Below are positions 6,864-14,768 of a stretch of 35,137 nucleotides of DNA, piece by piece (positions within the stretch are counted from its first letter, which is position 1; every line of letters starts with the position of its first letter). A program made the position numbers and the translations under genes. The notes beneath the pieces are model-generated. The model did not search any database. It saw only the letters and a list, made by a program, of their open reading frames with translations, and was not told where the DNA came from. Source of the stretch: Acidimicrobiaceae bacterium (GTDB lineage: Bacteria > Actinomycetota > Acidimicrobiia > Acidimicrobiales > RAAP-2); contig PLRX01000049.1 in NCBI GenBank assembly GCA_003164095.1, positions 1 to 35,137 on the forward strand. The letters are read 5' to 3'.

Positions 6864-8180
6864 ATGGAGAGAATGGAGGCCGAGACGGCAGGAGCGCCAG
6901 GACGTGGCGCGCGGCGCGACCGGTGGTGGCACCGCGGGCCCTTCGTGCGCAGGGAGGTCCGGCTCAGCGTCGGCACGGTGCTCGTCTTCCTCTTCGTCTT
7001 CTACGTGGCCCTGCCGCTCATGGCCAGCCACCGCAGCCAGATCGGCGCGCTGGCCCACATCAACGTCGGCTACCTCGTACTCGGCGTGCTGCTCGAGTTG
7101 GCCGCCCTGGTGGCCTACACGCAGCTCACCCACTCGGTCCTGCCCCACGGCGGCCCGTCCCGCCGGCGCCTGTTCCGCATCAACCTGTCCACCCTGGCGC
7201 TCAGCCACGTCAGCCCCGGGGGGACGGCGCCGGGCACCGCACTCGGCTACCGGCTCCTCACCCAGTCCGGGGTGACGGGCGCCGACACCGGGTTCGCCCT
7301 GGGCACCCAGGGCATCGGGTCGGCCGTCGTGCTCAACGCCATCTTCTGGTGCTCACTCGTCGCCTTCCTGTTCACACACGGCTTCCACGTGCCGGGGTCG
7401 CACGGCCACGGCTCGACGTCGGCCTCGATCCTGCTGCTGGTGGCCGCCGCGGTGGGCGTCGTCCTGCTCGGCGCCTTCGGGGGGCTCTTCTATCTCCTGA
7501 CCCGCGGCCAGGAGCGGGCACGGAGGATCATCCACGCGGTAGCGGCCCACATCCGCTTCCTCGACGCCGACCGGTTCACCTCGCTGGTCGAGCGCCTGGC
7601 CCTCCGGTTCGGCGTGCTCATGGAGGACCGGGTGCTGCTGGCCCGGGCCGTCGGTTGGGCTGCGGCCAACTGGCTCCTCGACGCAGCGTCGCTGTGGGTC
7701 TTCGTCGCCGCCTTCGGCCACGTGATCTCGCCGGTCGAGCTACTGACCGCCTACGGACTGGCCAACATCCTTGCCGCCGTGCCGATCACCCCGGGGGGCC
7801 TCGGCGTGGTCGAGTTCGTCCTCGTCTCGATGCTGGCCGGCTTCGGCCTGACCGACGGCCAGGCACTGTCGGCGGTGCTGGCCTACCGCGCCGTCAACTT
7901 CTGGTTACCCATCCCGTTCGGTGGACTGGCCTACGCGTCGCTCGAGCTGGAGCACCGCTCCGTGCGCGTCCGCCTGAAGCGGCGGGTCCTGGACCTTCAG
8001 GCCCGGGCAACCGAGGTGTTGGCGACCGCGTTCACCCGGAGCGGCCGACGAGGCGGTGCCACCACCGACGTCGAGGACCAGGAGGCGTCGACTGCGGGCC
8101 GGCCGGCGCCGTCGAGCCGACGGGTCCCGCCGGCGTCCCATCCGTCGGCGCTGGTGCCACCGACGGCTCCACCGTCCTGA
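6864..8180 (+). CDS. YbhN/MprF-N-terminal-type integral membrane protein
   Basis: About 438 residues with eight or so hydrophobic segments and the signatures of the lysylphosphatidylglycerol-synthase transmembrane family (UPF0104/YbhN): LSHVSPGGTAPGTALGYRLL, VITPGGLGVVEF-like AVPITPGGLGVVEFVL, and AYRAVNFWLPIPFGGLAY. Relatives work in lipid flipping or transfer and cell-envelope maintenance; the exact role is unknown. The cytoplasmic C-terminus is a Pro/Ser-rich tail. Starts at 6864 and 6873 are both possible; the frame is open from 6813. It is divergent from the permease gene, with their starts 41 bases apart. Its last 149 bases overlap the 3' end of ppk1 on the other strand. Confidence 0.85.
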   Translation: MERMEAETAGAPGRGARRDRWWHRGPFVRREVRLSVGTVLVFLFVFYVALPLMASHRSQIGALAHINVGYLVLGVLLELAALVAYTQLTHSVLPHGGPSRRRLFRINLSTLALSHVSPGGTAPGTALGYRLLTQSGVTGADTGFALGTQGIGSAVVLNAIFWCSLVAFLFTHGFHVPGSHGHGSTSASILLLVAAAVGVVLLGAFGGLFYLLTRGQERARRIIHAVAAHIRFLDADRFTSLVERLALRFGVLMEDRVLLARAVGWAAANWLLDAASLWVFVAAFGHVISPVELLTAYGLANILAAVPITPGGLGVVEFVLVSMLAGFGLTDGQALSAVLAYRAVNFWLPIPFGGLAYASLELEHRSVRVRLKRRVLDLQARATEVLATAFTRSGRRGGATTDVEDQEASTAGRPAPSSRRVPPASHPSALVPPTAPPS

Positions 8181-10434
8181 GGGACGGCACCGCCTGGACG
8201 GCGTCGTGGCGCCGCTGGAGTGACTCGAGGGCCAGCTCCCGGCACCGGTCCTGGAGGCTGAACCCCTGCCGGTCCCCGCCACCCGACGCCGTCGCGCGCG
8301 TCCAGGTGCCTCCGGCCGACAAGGTCCACGAGTTGGCCTCGTCGCGCAGGGCGTCCTCGAGGATCCTGACCAGGCGCTGCTGGATGGCCGGGTCGATCAC
8401 CGGGACCACCGCCTCCACCCGACGGTCGAGGTTGCGCTCCATCATGTCCGGCGACCCGAACCAGATCCGCAGCGGCCGGCCGTGGTCGCCGCCGAACCGG
8501 AACAGCCGGGAGTGCTCGAGGAAGCGGCCGACGATGGACCGCACCCGGATGTGCTCCGACAGCCCGGATACGCCCGGCCGGATGCTGCACCGCCCGCGCA
8601 CCACGAGGTCCACCGGGCAGCCGACCGCCGAGGCGCGGTAGAGGGCGTCGATGACCTCGGGGTCGGTCAGGCCGTTGGTCTTCAGCACGATCCGCCCGGC
8701 CGTGCCGGCCGCAGCCTCCTCGTCGATCGCCGCGATCACCTCGCGGCGGGTGGTGACCGGCGACACCACGAGCCGGCGGAGCTGCAGGTCGCTACCCGAG
8801 CCGGTCAGGAGATTGAAGACCTCGGCGACGTCGGCGCCGATGTCGGGGTCGGCGGTCAGTAGACCGATGTCCTCGTAGGTCAGCGCCGTCACCGAGTTGT
8901 AGTTGCCACTCCCGACGTGGCAGTAGCGGCGGGTGGCATCACCCTCGCGTCGGATCACGAGCGACATCTTCGAGTGCGTCTTCAACCGGGCCAGCCCGTA
9001 GACGACCTGGACACCGGCCTCCTCGAGGGCACGGGCCCAGGCGATGTTGGCGCGCTCGTCGAAGCGGGCCTGCAGCTCGACCACCGCGGTGACCTGCTTG
9101 CCCGACTGAGACGCCCGGATCAGGGCGGCCACGATGGGGCTGTCGGTGCCGGTGCGGTACAGGGTCTGGCGGATGGCCAGCACGTCCGGGTCGGCCGCCG
9201 CCTGCTCGACGAAGGCCTCGACGGACGCGGCGAACGACTCGTAGGGGTGGTGCAGCAGGACGTCTCCCTCGACCAGCACCTCGAAGAGGTTCCGGCCACC
9301 CGCGAGCTGCGGCGGCACCAGGGGCACCCAGGGCTCCGGAGCCAGATCCGGGCGGTCGACGGCGGCCAGGTCGCGCAGGCCACCGAGGTCGAGGGGGACA
9401 TCGGACAGGAAGACGTTGTCCTCGGGCACGTCGACCTCGGACACCAGCATGTCGAGGAGATCGGTGGAGATGCCGGTGGCGAGTTCCAGCCGGACGGCCT
9501 GGCCGAACCGGCGTCGGTGCAGCTCGAGCTCGACGGCGGCCAGGAGGTCCTGGGCGTCGTCCTCGTCGACCGACAGGTCAGCGTTGCGGGTCACCCGGAA
9601 CACGTGGTGCTCGGCGATCTCCATGTCCGGGAAGAGGGTATCGAGATGGGCGGCGATCACCTGCTCGACCGGCACGTAGCGGGAGCCGTCGGGAAGGGAC
9701 ACGAACCGTGGTAGCAACGGGGGCACCTTCACCCGGGCGATGCGCTGCTCCTCGGTGGACGGGTCCACGACGCGCAGCACGAGGTTGAGGCTGAGGTTCG
9801 AGATGTAGGGGAACGGGTGCCCCTGGTCGACGGCCAGCGGGGTCAGCACCGGAAAGATCAATCGCGTGTAGACCTCGTCCAGGTGGGACCGGTCGACATC
9901 GTCCAGGGTGTGCCAGTCGGCGATCAGGATCCCGGCGCCGCGCAGGAGGGGCTCGACCCCGTCGGCGAAGATCCGGTTCTGGCGGGCCACGAGCTTGGTG
10001 ACCCGTTGAGTGATGGCGGCCAGCTGCTCGCCCGGGCCGAGGCCGTCAGGCGAGCGGGTGCGCAGCCCTGCGGCCACCTGGTCCTCGAGCCCGGCCACCC
10101 GGACCTGGAAGAACTCGTCCAGCCCCTCGGTGAAGATGGCGAGGAATTTGACCCGCTCCAGCAGCGGCTGGCGGTCGTCGTCGGCCAGGTCGAGGAGCCG
10201 GTTGGCGAACTCGAGCCACGACAGCTCGCGGTTGGCGAACCGCTCCGTCGACTCGGTCAGCGGCACCCCGTCCGGTACCGGCGGCCGGGCGTCGGGACCC
10301 AGGCCGAGCTGCTGCCAGGCACTCCCCGTGCGCCGCAGCCCGTCCGCGGGGACCGGGAGGTCGGTCGACACCGGTTCCCCGACCTCCGGGACGTCCCGGA
10401 CCCGGGACCCGGGGGCCGTCGCAGGCTCCGTCAC
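8032..10434 (-). CDS. ppk1: Polyphosphate kinase 1
   Basis: An 800-residue enzyme that reversibly polymerises the ATP gamma-phosphate into polyphosphate. The core begins at about residue 66 (FANRELSWLEFANRLLDLAD), with the head domain following and the phospholipase-D-like catalytic half after residue 380. Candidate phospho-accepting histidines are His487 in RLKTHSKMSL (equivalent to E. coli His435) and His506 in YCHVGSGNYN; the second HKD-like block contains LEHSRLFRFGG. There is a 65-residue unstructured N-terminal extension and an about 80-residue Pro/Ala-rich C-terminal tail that lies over the 3' end of the neighbouring YbhN-type gene. The start is GTG at 10434. Confidence 0.95.
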   Translation of the reverse strand: MTEPATAPGSRVRDVPEVGEPVSTDLPVPADGLRRTGSAWQQLGLGPDARPPVPDGVPLTESTERFANRELSWLEFANRLLDLADDDRQPLLERVKFLAIFTEGLDEFFQVRVAGLEDQVAAGLRTRSPDGLGPGEQLAAITQRVTKLVARQNRIFADGVEPLLRGAGILIADWHTLDDVDRSHLDEVYTRLIFPVLTPLAVDQGHPFPYISNLSLNLVLRVVDPSTEEQRIARVKVPPLLPRFVSLPDGSRYVPVEQVIAAHLDTLFPDMEIAEHHVFRVTRNADLSVDEDDAQDLLAAVELELHRRRFGQAVRLELATGISTDLLDMLVSEVDVPEDNVFLSDVPLDLGGLRDLAAVDRPDLAPEPWVPLVPPQLAGGRNLFEVLVEGDVLLHHPYESFAASVEAFVEQAAADPDVLAIRQTLYRTGTDSPIVAALIRASQSGKQVTAVVELQARFDERANIAWARALEEAGVQVVYGLARLKTHSKMSLVIRREGDATRRYCHVGSGNYNSVTALTYEDIGLLTADPDIGADVAEVFNLLTGSGSDLQLRRLVVSPVTTRREVIAAIDEEAAAGTAGRIVLKTNGLTDPEVIDALYRASAVGCPVDLVVRGRCSIRPGVSGLSEHIRVRSIVGRFLEHSRLFRFGGDHGRPLRIWFGSPDMMERNLDRRVEAVVPVIDPAIQQRLVRILEDALRDEANSWTLSAGGTWTRATASGGGDRQGFSLQDRCRELALESLQRRHDAVQAVPSLRTVEPSVAPAPTDGTPAGPVGSTAPAGPQSTPPGPRRRWWHRLVGRSG

Positions 10435-10481
10435 GGCCGCACCCCGCTCGGGCAGCTGGATCGGGATCGGGGGCGGGTCAT
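10431..10481 (-). CDS. Possible 16-codon leader ORF upstream of ppk1
   Basis: Reads MTRPRSRSSCPSGVRP from the ATG at 10481, and its TGA overlaps the ppk1 GTG as GTGA, the usual geometry of translational coupling. The ATG lies 9 bases after the TATCAT hexamer, close to the predicted 5' end of the mRNA. It could be chance in a GC-rich leader; there is no homology support. Confidence 0.3.
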   Translation of the reverse strand: MTRPRSRSSCPSGVRP

Positions 10482-10490
10482 CCTCGCCTC

Positions 10491-10496
10491 ATGATA
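10491..10496 (-). promoter_or_regulatory. -10 hexamer TATCAT for ppk1
   Basis: TATCAT is the only good -10 match in the 153-base divergent region on this strand. Predicted +1 is near 10484, about 50 bases before the ppk1 GTG and 3 bases before the leader-ORF ATG. Confidence 0.5.
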
Positions 10497-10574
10497 CCCC
10501 CAGGCCGGGCCAGGGCCGGCTGGTGCTCCTGCCGGGCGCAGCCCCGGTCCCCCCGCCCCCAGGGGCGCCCCCGG

Positions 10575-10580
10575 TAGGGT
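10575..10580 (+). promoter_or_regulatory. -10 hexamer TAGGGT, near-leaderless spacing
   Basis: TAGGGT lies 7 bases before the GTG at 10588, which puts +1 at the A at 10587. No Shine-Dalgarno sequence precedes the GTG. Confidence 0.5.
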
Positions 10581-10587
10581 TGCCGCA

Positions 10588-12018
10588 GTGCCGGTCCTCA
10601 CCTTGCGTTCCACGACGACGAAACGCCCGCGCCGCGGCGTCAAGGCCCGGCGGCGCACGGAGCTCGGCCTCATGATCGCCGCCGGGGCCATCATCGTGGC
10701 CGCCTACGTGCTGATGATCGTCGGCAACACGTCGAAATTCCCGACGAACCTGACCCCGCTGCTCCTGTGCATCCTGGGACTCGGCGCGGCGACCCACCTG
10801 GCCAACCGGGTGTTCGCGCCCGACGCCAACGCCGTGGTGATGCCGATCGTGTTCCTGTTGAACGGGCTCGGCTACGTGATGATCGCCCGCATCGACGAGG
10901 CCCTGTGCCACGTCTCCACCTGCCACCCCCACTACCCGTACTACGCCCCTCTCCAGGCCGCATGGACGGCGGGTGGCGTTGCCGCCTACGTCATCACGTT
11001 GGCCGTCGTCCGTCGGTCCCGGGACCTCGACCGCTACCGCTACCTGCTGCTGGCGGCCGGCGTGATCCTGCTCCTGCTGCCCCTCGTGCCCGGCATCGGC
11101 CGCAACATCCAGGGTGCCCGCCTGTGGATCCAGATCGGGTCGTTCGAGTTCCAACCAGTCGAGCTCGGCAAGATCGTCCTGTGCGTCTTCTTCGCCTCGT
11201 ACTTCGCCGAGAAGCGCGAGCTCCTGACGATCCCCACGGCACGGTTGGGCAACCGCCTGGTCCTCGACCCCCGCCCCATGGTCCCCATCGTGCTGGCCTG
11301 GGGCTTCGCCATCCTGGTGATGAGCCTCGAGCACGACATCGGATTCTCGGCACTGCTGTTCACCCTGTTCATCGGCCTGCTGTGGGTCACCACGGGCCGC
11401 ACGGGCTACCTGGTGTTCGGCCTCCTCCTGTTCGGTGTCGGGGCCTATGTGACGGGCAAGTACTTCGCCCAGACACACATCCGGGTCGAGGACTGGCTCA
11501 ACCCGTGGCCGCTGGCCAACGGCACCGGCGGCCAACTCGTCCAGTCGTGGTACGCCCTCGGCAACGGGGGCATCGGCGGCACCGGGCTGGGCCTCGGCCA
11601 GGCCGCCTACCTGGTGAGCAACTCCAACACCGACTTCATCTTCGCCGTGATCGGCGAGGAGATGGGCCTGCTGGGGTCGTCCATGGTCGTGGTCGCCTTC
11701 CTGCTGCTGGCGGGGGCGGGTCTCCACATCGCGCAGACGGCCCGGTCGGAGTTCGCCAAGCTCGTGGCCACCGGACTCACCATCATCGTCGGCTTCCAGG
11801 CCTTCTTCATCATCGGCGGGATCATCCGGATCCTGCCGCTGACCGGCATCACCCTCCCGTTCATCTCCTACGGCGGGTCGGCCCTGGTCGCGAACTACAT
11901 CCTGGTGGCCATCCTGATGCGCATCTCCGACGAGGGGACGGCCGCGGTCGACGCGGCCGAGCAGGCCAAGTACGAGGAGGACCTGGAGCGGCGCAGGAGG
12001 CTGTTGACGGGCGGCTGA
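10588..12018 (+). CDS. SEDS-family FtsW/RodA-like peptidoglycan glycosyltransferase (longer paralog)
   Basis: 476 residues with about ten or more membrane spans. SEDS hallmarks are GIGRNIQGARLWIQIGSFEF plus QPVELGK, the putative catalytic Asp in SLEHDIGFSALLF, the large extracytoplasmic loop containing YALGNGGIGGTGLG, FIFAVIGEEMGLLGS, and the terminal ITLPFISYGGSALVANY. SEDS proteins polymerise lipid II into glycan strands with a class B PBP. The extra N-terminal spans, basic N-terminus and charged C-terminus fit the FtsW/RodA proteins found near pbpA in actinobacteria, but no PBP lies next to it here. A second SEDS gene converges from 13801. Confidence 0.92.
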   Translation: MPVLTLRSTTTKRPRRGVKARRRTELGLMIAAGAIIVAAYVLMIVGNTSKFPTNLTPLLLCILGLGAATHLANRVFAPDANAVVMPIVFLLNGLGYVMIARIDEALCHVSTCHPHYPYYAPLQAAWTAGGVAAYVITLAVVRRSRDLDRYRYLLLAAGVILLLLPLVPGIGRNIQGARLWIQIGSFEFQPVELGKIVLCVFFASYFAEKRELLTIPTARLGNRLVLDPRPMVPIVLAWGFAILVMSLEHDIGFSALLFTLFIGLLWVTTGRTGYLVFGLLLFGVGAYVTGKYFAQTHIRVEDWLNPWPLANGTGGQLVQSWYALGNGGIGGTGLGLGQAAYLVSNSNTDFIFAVIGEEMGLLGSSMVVVAFLLLAGAGLHIAQTARSEFAKLVATGLTIIVGFQAFFIIGGIIRILPLTGITLPFISYGGSALVANYILVAILMRISDEGTAAVDAAEQAKYEEDLERRRRLLTGG

Positions 12019-12074
12019 CGCCCCGTCCCGGCCCCGCGAGGCTGCTGGTTCGCCGGGGTCGTCGTCCGGGCCGC

Positions 12075-12662
12075 TCAGCCCGCGCCGGGCGGGGGAACGT
12101 CGCCGGTGCCCTCGAGCAGCCGGGCGTCGACCAGGATCGGCACCTGCACCGGTTGGTGGAGTGCCAGGATCAGGGCATCGGTGGGTCGGCACGAGTGGAC
12201 CGAACGGCCGCTCCGACCCCGCAGGTCCAGCTCGGCGAAGTGCACGGCGCCCACCCGCCCCACGATGCGCACGGCCACCAGGTCGATGTCGAACCGCTGG
12301 AGCACCTCGCTCATGAGCTCGTGGGTGAGGGGCCGGGGCGTCGGGATCCGACGCTGCGCGTGGGCGAGGGACACGGCATCGGGCATCCCCACCGAAAACG
12401 TCAACTGCCGCCGGGGGGACTCGAGTTCCCGCAGGCAGACCTGCGGGTGCTGATTGGGCAGGTCGAGGGTGACCGACGCCACGACCGCCATCCGGAAGTC
12501 GGCGCTCCCGTCCACCGGACCGGGTGCCGCTGGCGGCACGTCGACCACCCGATCGACGGGATCGACGGGATCGACCGGACCGGTGTCCGGCGCCCCAGCG
12601 CCCATGGTGGCCTCGGTGGCCTCGGTCTCCTCGGCGCCCATGGTGTCGACCGGCTCGGGCAC
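12075..12662 (-). CDS. Bifunctional nuclease domain (DUF151) protein
   Basis: 195 residues. After a low-complexity, acidic, Pro-rich N-terminal stretch (about 50 residues including DPVDPVDPVD), the BFN/DUF151 domain is clear: LRELESPRRQLTFSVGMPDA, then RPLTHELMSEVLQRFDIDL, VHFAELDLRG and the SCRPTDALILALH motif. Proteins of this family have been reported as nucleases or stress regulators; activity here is unproved. The GTG at 12662 begins 2 bases after the stop of the upstream rodA-like gene and has GGAGC about 10 bases before it, so the pair is likely cotranscribed and perhaps coupled. Confidence 0.87.
   Translation of the reverse strand: MPEPVDTMGAEETEATEATMGAGAPDTGPVDPVDPVDRVVDVPPAAPGPVDGSADFRMAVVASVTLDLPNQHPQVCLRELESPRRQLTFSVGMPDAVSLAHAQRRIPTPRPLTHELMSEVLQRFDIDLVAVRIVGRVGAVHFAELDLRGRSGRSVHSCRPTDALILALHQPVQVPILVDARLLEGTGDVPPPGAG
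12551..12578 (+). repeat. 9-bp tandem repeat in the BFN linker
   Basis: Three consecutive GATCGACGG-type units (the last imperfect) encode the VDP-rich linker. Being in frame, slippage would only change linker length. Confidence 0.7.
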
Positions 12663-12664
12663 GG

Positions 12665-13801
12665 TCAACGGGAGCTCCGGTAGTGGACGCTCGTGACGAT
12701 GCCGATGGCCGCCATGAATCCGATCATGGCCGATCCGCCGTAGGACAGGAACGGCAGCGGGATACCGGCCACCGGCATGATCCCCATGTTCATCCCCACG
12801 TTCTCGAACACCGAGAACATCAGCAGGGCGAAGACGCCGGAGCACAGCAGCCGCCCGAAGGCGTCCTTGGCCATCTGGGCCGTCCGCAGGATGCGCCAGG
12901 CCAGGATCCCGTACAGCAGGAGAAGCACCCCGGCACCGACGAAACCCAACTGCTCCCCCACCGCCGAGAAGATGAAGTCGGTCTGCTGCTCGGGCACGTA
13001 GGCGAGGTTGGTCTGGGCGCCCTTGAACAGCCCCTGGCCGAAGATCCCCCCGTGGGCGATCGCCGTCTTTGCCTCGTTGACGTTGTAGGTGACGTCCTGG
13101 CTGGCCGAGTTGGGTGAGATGAAGCTGGTCAGGCGCTGGATCTGGTAGTGCTTCACCAGCCCCAGGTTGAGGGCGACCACCACGAGGACGATGGCGCCGA
13201 CGACCAGGAGGACCAGGTAGCGGCCGGGCATGCCCGCCACCGCCAACATCACCAGCAGGATGATCGAGCAGACGATGGCCGTCCCGAGGTCGGGCTGCTT
13301 GATGATCAGCAGGATCGGGACCGCCGCCATCAGCACCATGCGCACCAGGTCACGGAATTCGAGGCCCTCGGGTCGGCGCGCGCAGTAGGTGGCGATGGCG
13401 ATGATCAGCACCAACGTGGCGAACTCCGACGGCTGCAGCTGCAGTGGCCCGAGGGAGAACCAGCGCTGGGAGCCGAGCGCGTGGGAGCCGATGGGCGACA
13501 GCACCGCCAGGAGGGCCAGCAGGATGCCCACGTAGAGGATGGTGGCGAGCTGCTCCCACCTGCGGTAGTCGAAGAGCGACACGATGACCAGCACCACGAG
13601 GGCGATGACGAAGAACGTCAGCTGCCGCTTCAGGTAGTAGCGCGGGTCTTCGCCGGCCAGGGCCAACTTGCCCTTGGTGGCGGAGTAGATCATCACGATC
13701 CCGGTCAGTGCCAGGATCCCCGTCGTGATCAACAGGATCGGGTCGATCCTGGCGGTGACGTGACGGGAGCGTGTCGCGAGTGTGTCGGTCGTATAGGTCA
13801 C
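12665..13801 (-). CDS. rodA: RodA-type SEDS peptidoglycan glycosyltransferase
   Basis: 378 residues with ten predicted spans. Motifs in order: IVMIYSATKG, SQRWFSLGPLQLQPSEFATL, the putative catalytic Asp in LIIKQPDLGTAIV, AKTAIAHGGIFGQGLFKGAQ, YVPEQQTDFIFSAVGEQLGF and PLPFLSYGGSAMIGFM. The short length and the KQPDLGTA block match RodA, the glycan polymerase of the elongation machinery. The GTG at 13801 has GGAG 7 bases upstream. It is followed at once by the BFN gene and faces the other SEDS gene. No mreB, mreC or pbp2 is in this window. Confidence 0.92.
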   Translation of the reverse strand: MTYTTDTLATRSRHVTARIDPILLITTGILALTGIVMIYSATKGKLALAGEDPRYYLKRQLTFFVIALVVLVIVSLFDYRRWEQLATILYVGILLALLAVLSPIGSHALGSQRWFSLGPLQLQPSEFATLVLIIAIATYCARRPEGLEFRDLVRMVLMAAVPILLIIKQPDLGTAIVCSIILLVMLAVAGMPGRYLVLLVVGAIVLVVVALNLGLVKHYQIQRLTSFISPNSASQDVTYNVNEAKTAIAHGGIFGQGLFKGAQTNLAYVPEQQTDFIFSAVGEQLGFVGAGVLLLLYGILAWRILRTAQMAKDAFGRLLCSGVFALLMFSVFENVGMNMGIMPVAGIPLPFLSYGGSAMIGFMAAIGIVTSVHYRSSR

Positions 13802-13820
13802 CAGGGAGCTCCGGGTCCAC

Positions 13821-13826
13821 AGGCTA
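13821..13826 (-). promoter_or_regulatory. -10 hexamer TAGCCT for rodA-BFN
   Basis: TAGCCT lies 19 bases before the GTG at 13801, leaving a short leader that contains the GGAG ribosome binding site. This is a leadered promoter, in contrast to several others in the window. Confidence 0.4.
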
Positions 13827-13874
13827 CCCGTCCGTCCGGGGCTGCCCCGGGCGTGCCCGGACAGCCGCGCGACG

Positions 13875-14750
13875 TCAGGACGGGCCGCCGGCTGCGACCG
13901 ACGTGGCCACCGCGGCCCACATGGCCTCGACGGGGGCCTCGGCCCCTGTCCACCGCTCGATCTGGAGTGCAGCCTGGTGCACCAGCATCCCGAGGCCGTT
14001 GGCGGTGCGCGCCCCGCGGTCCGCGGCGGCGGCCAGCCACGGCGTCACCGGCGGGTGGTAGACGAGGTCCACCACCAGCTGACCCGGCCCCAGCAGCGAC
14101 GGGTCGACCGGCCACGCCACCGGTGCCCCCGTCACGTCGCCCATGCCCGCCGGCGTGGCGTTGACGACCAGGTCGCAGCCCGGGGCGTCCCCGACGTCGC
14201 CCACCCGACCCACCGGTCCGGCCAACACGGCCGCCCCCTCCGCCCGCACCGCCGTGCGGTTCACGACCACGACCTCTGCAGCACCGGCGTCGCCCAGGGC
14301 GGCGACGACGGCACGCGCCGCCCCACCGGCGCCGACCACCAGACAGCGGGCCCCGCCGGGGTCGAACCCGTCGCTCCGGTCCAGCGCCGCCAGCAGCCCG
14401 GCGCCGTCGGTGTTGTCCCCCAGCCACCACCCGTCACGGTCGATCACGCAGTTGACCGCACCCAGCCTGGATGCAGCCGGGGTGCACGAGTCGACCGACG
14501 CGGCGACGTCCTCCTTGTGGGGCATGGTCACGGACAGGCCGGCGATCCCGAGTGCCCGTGCGCCCGCCAGAGCGGCCGCCGCCCGCCCCGGGGCCACGGC
14601 GAACCCGACCGACACCCAGTCCAGTCCGAGCTGGGCGAAGGCCGCGTTGTGGAGCCGGGGCGACAGCGAATGGGCCACCGGGTGGCCCATGACGCCGACG
14701 ACGCGGGTCGCCGCCGACAGTTCGAGCCGTGCGGTGCCGTCGGTGGTCAT
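13875..14750 (-). CDS. aroE: Shikimate dehydrogenase
   Basis: 291 residues; reduces 3-dehydroshikimate to shikimate with NADPH in chorismate synthesis. The N-terminal substrate domain carries VMGHPVAHSLSPRLHNAAF and the catalytic Lys in SVTMPHK; the substrate Asp is in NTDGAGLL. The nucleotide-binding domain has CLVVGAGGAARAV and VVVNRTAVRAEG. The C-terminal NGLGMLVHQAALQIE is also standard. The ATG at 14750 is chosen over the GTG at 14765 because GGAG lies about 9 bases upstream. It follows mltG by 18 bases as the last gene of the alaS-ruvX-mltG-aroE cluster. Confidence 0.93.
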   Translation of the reverse strand: MTTDGTARLELSAATRVVGVMGHPVAHSLSPRLHNAAFAQLGLDWVSVGFAVAPGRAAAALAGARALGIAGLSVTMPHKEDVAASVDSCTPAASRLGAVNCVIDRDGWWLGDNTDGAGLLAALDRSDGFDPGGARCLVVGAGGAARAVVAALGDAGAAEVVVVNRTAVRAEGAAVLAGPVGRVGDVGDAPGCDLVVNATPAGMGDVTGAPVAWPVDPSLLGPGQLVVDLVYHPPVTPWLAAAADRGARTANGLGMLVHQAALQIERWTGAEAPVEAMWAAVATSVAAGGPS

Positions 14751-14768
14751 GCCGCCAGTCTCCACCGC

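Noticed and set aside
12019-12074. Possible bidirectional terminator between the SEDS gene and the BFN gene
   Set aside because: GC-rich arms are imperfect and I could not pair them convincingly.
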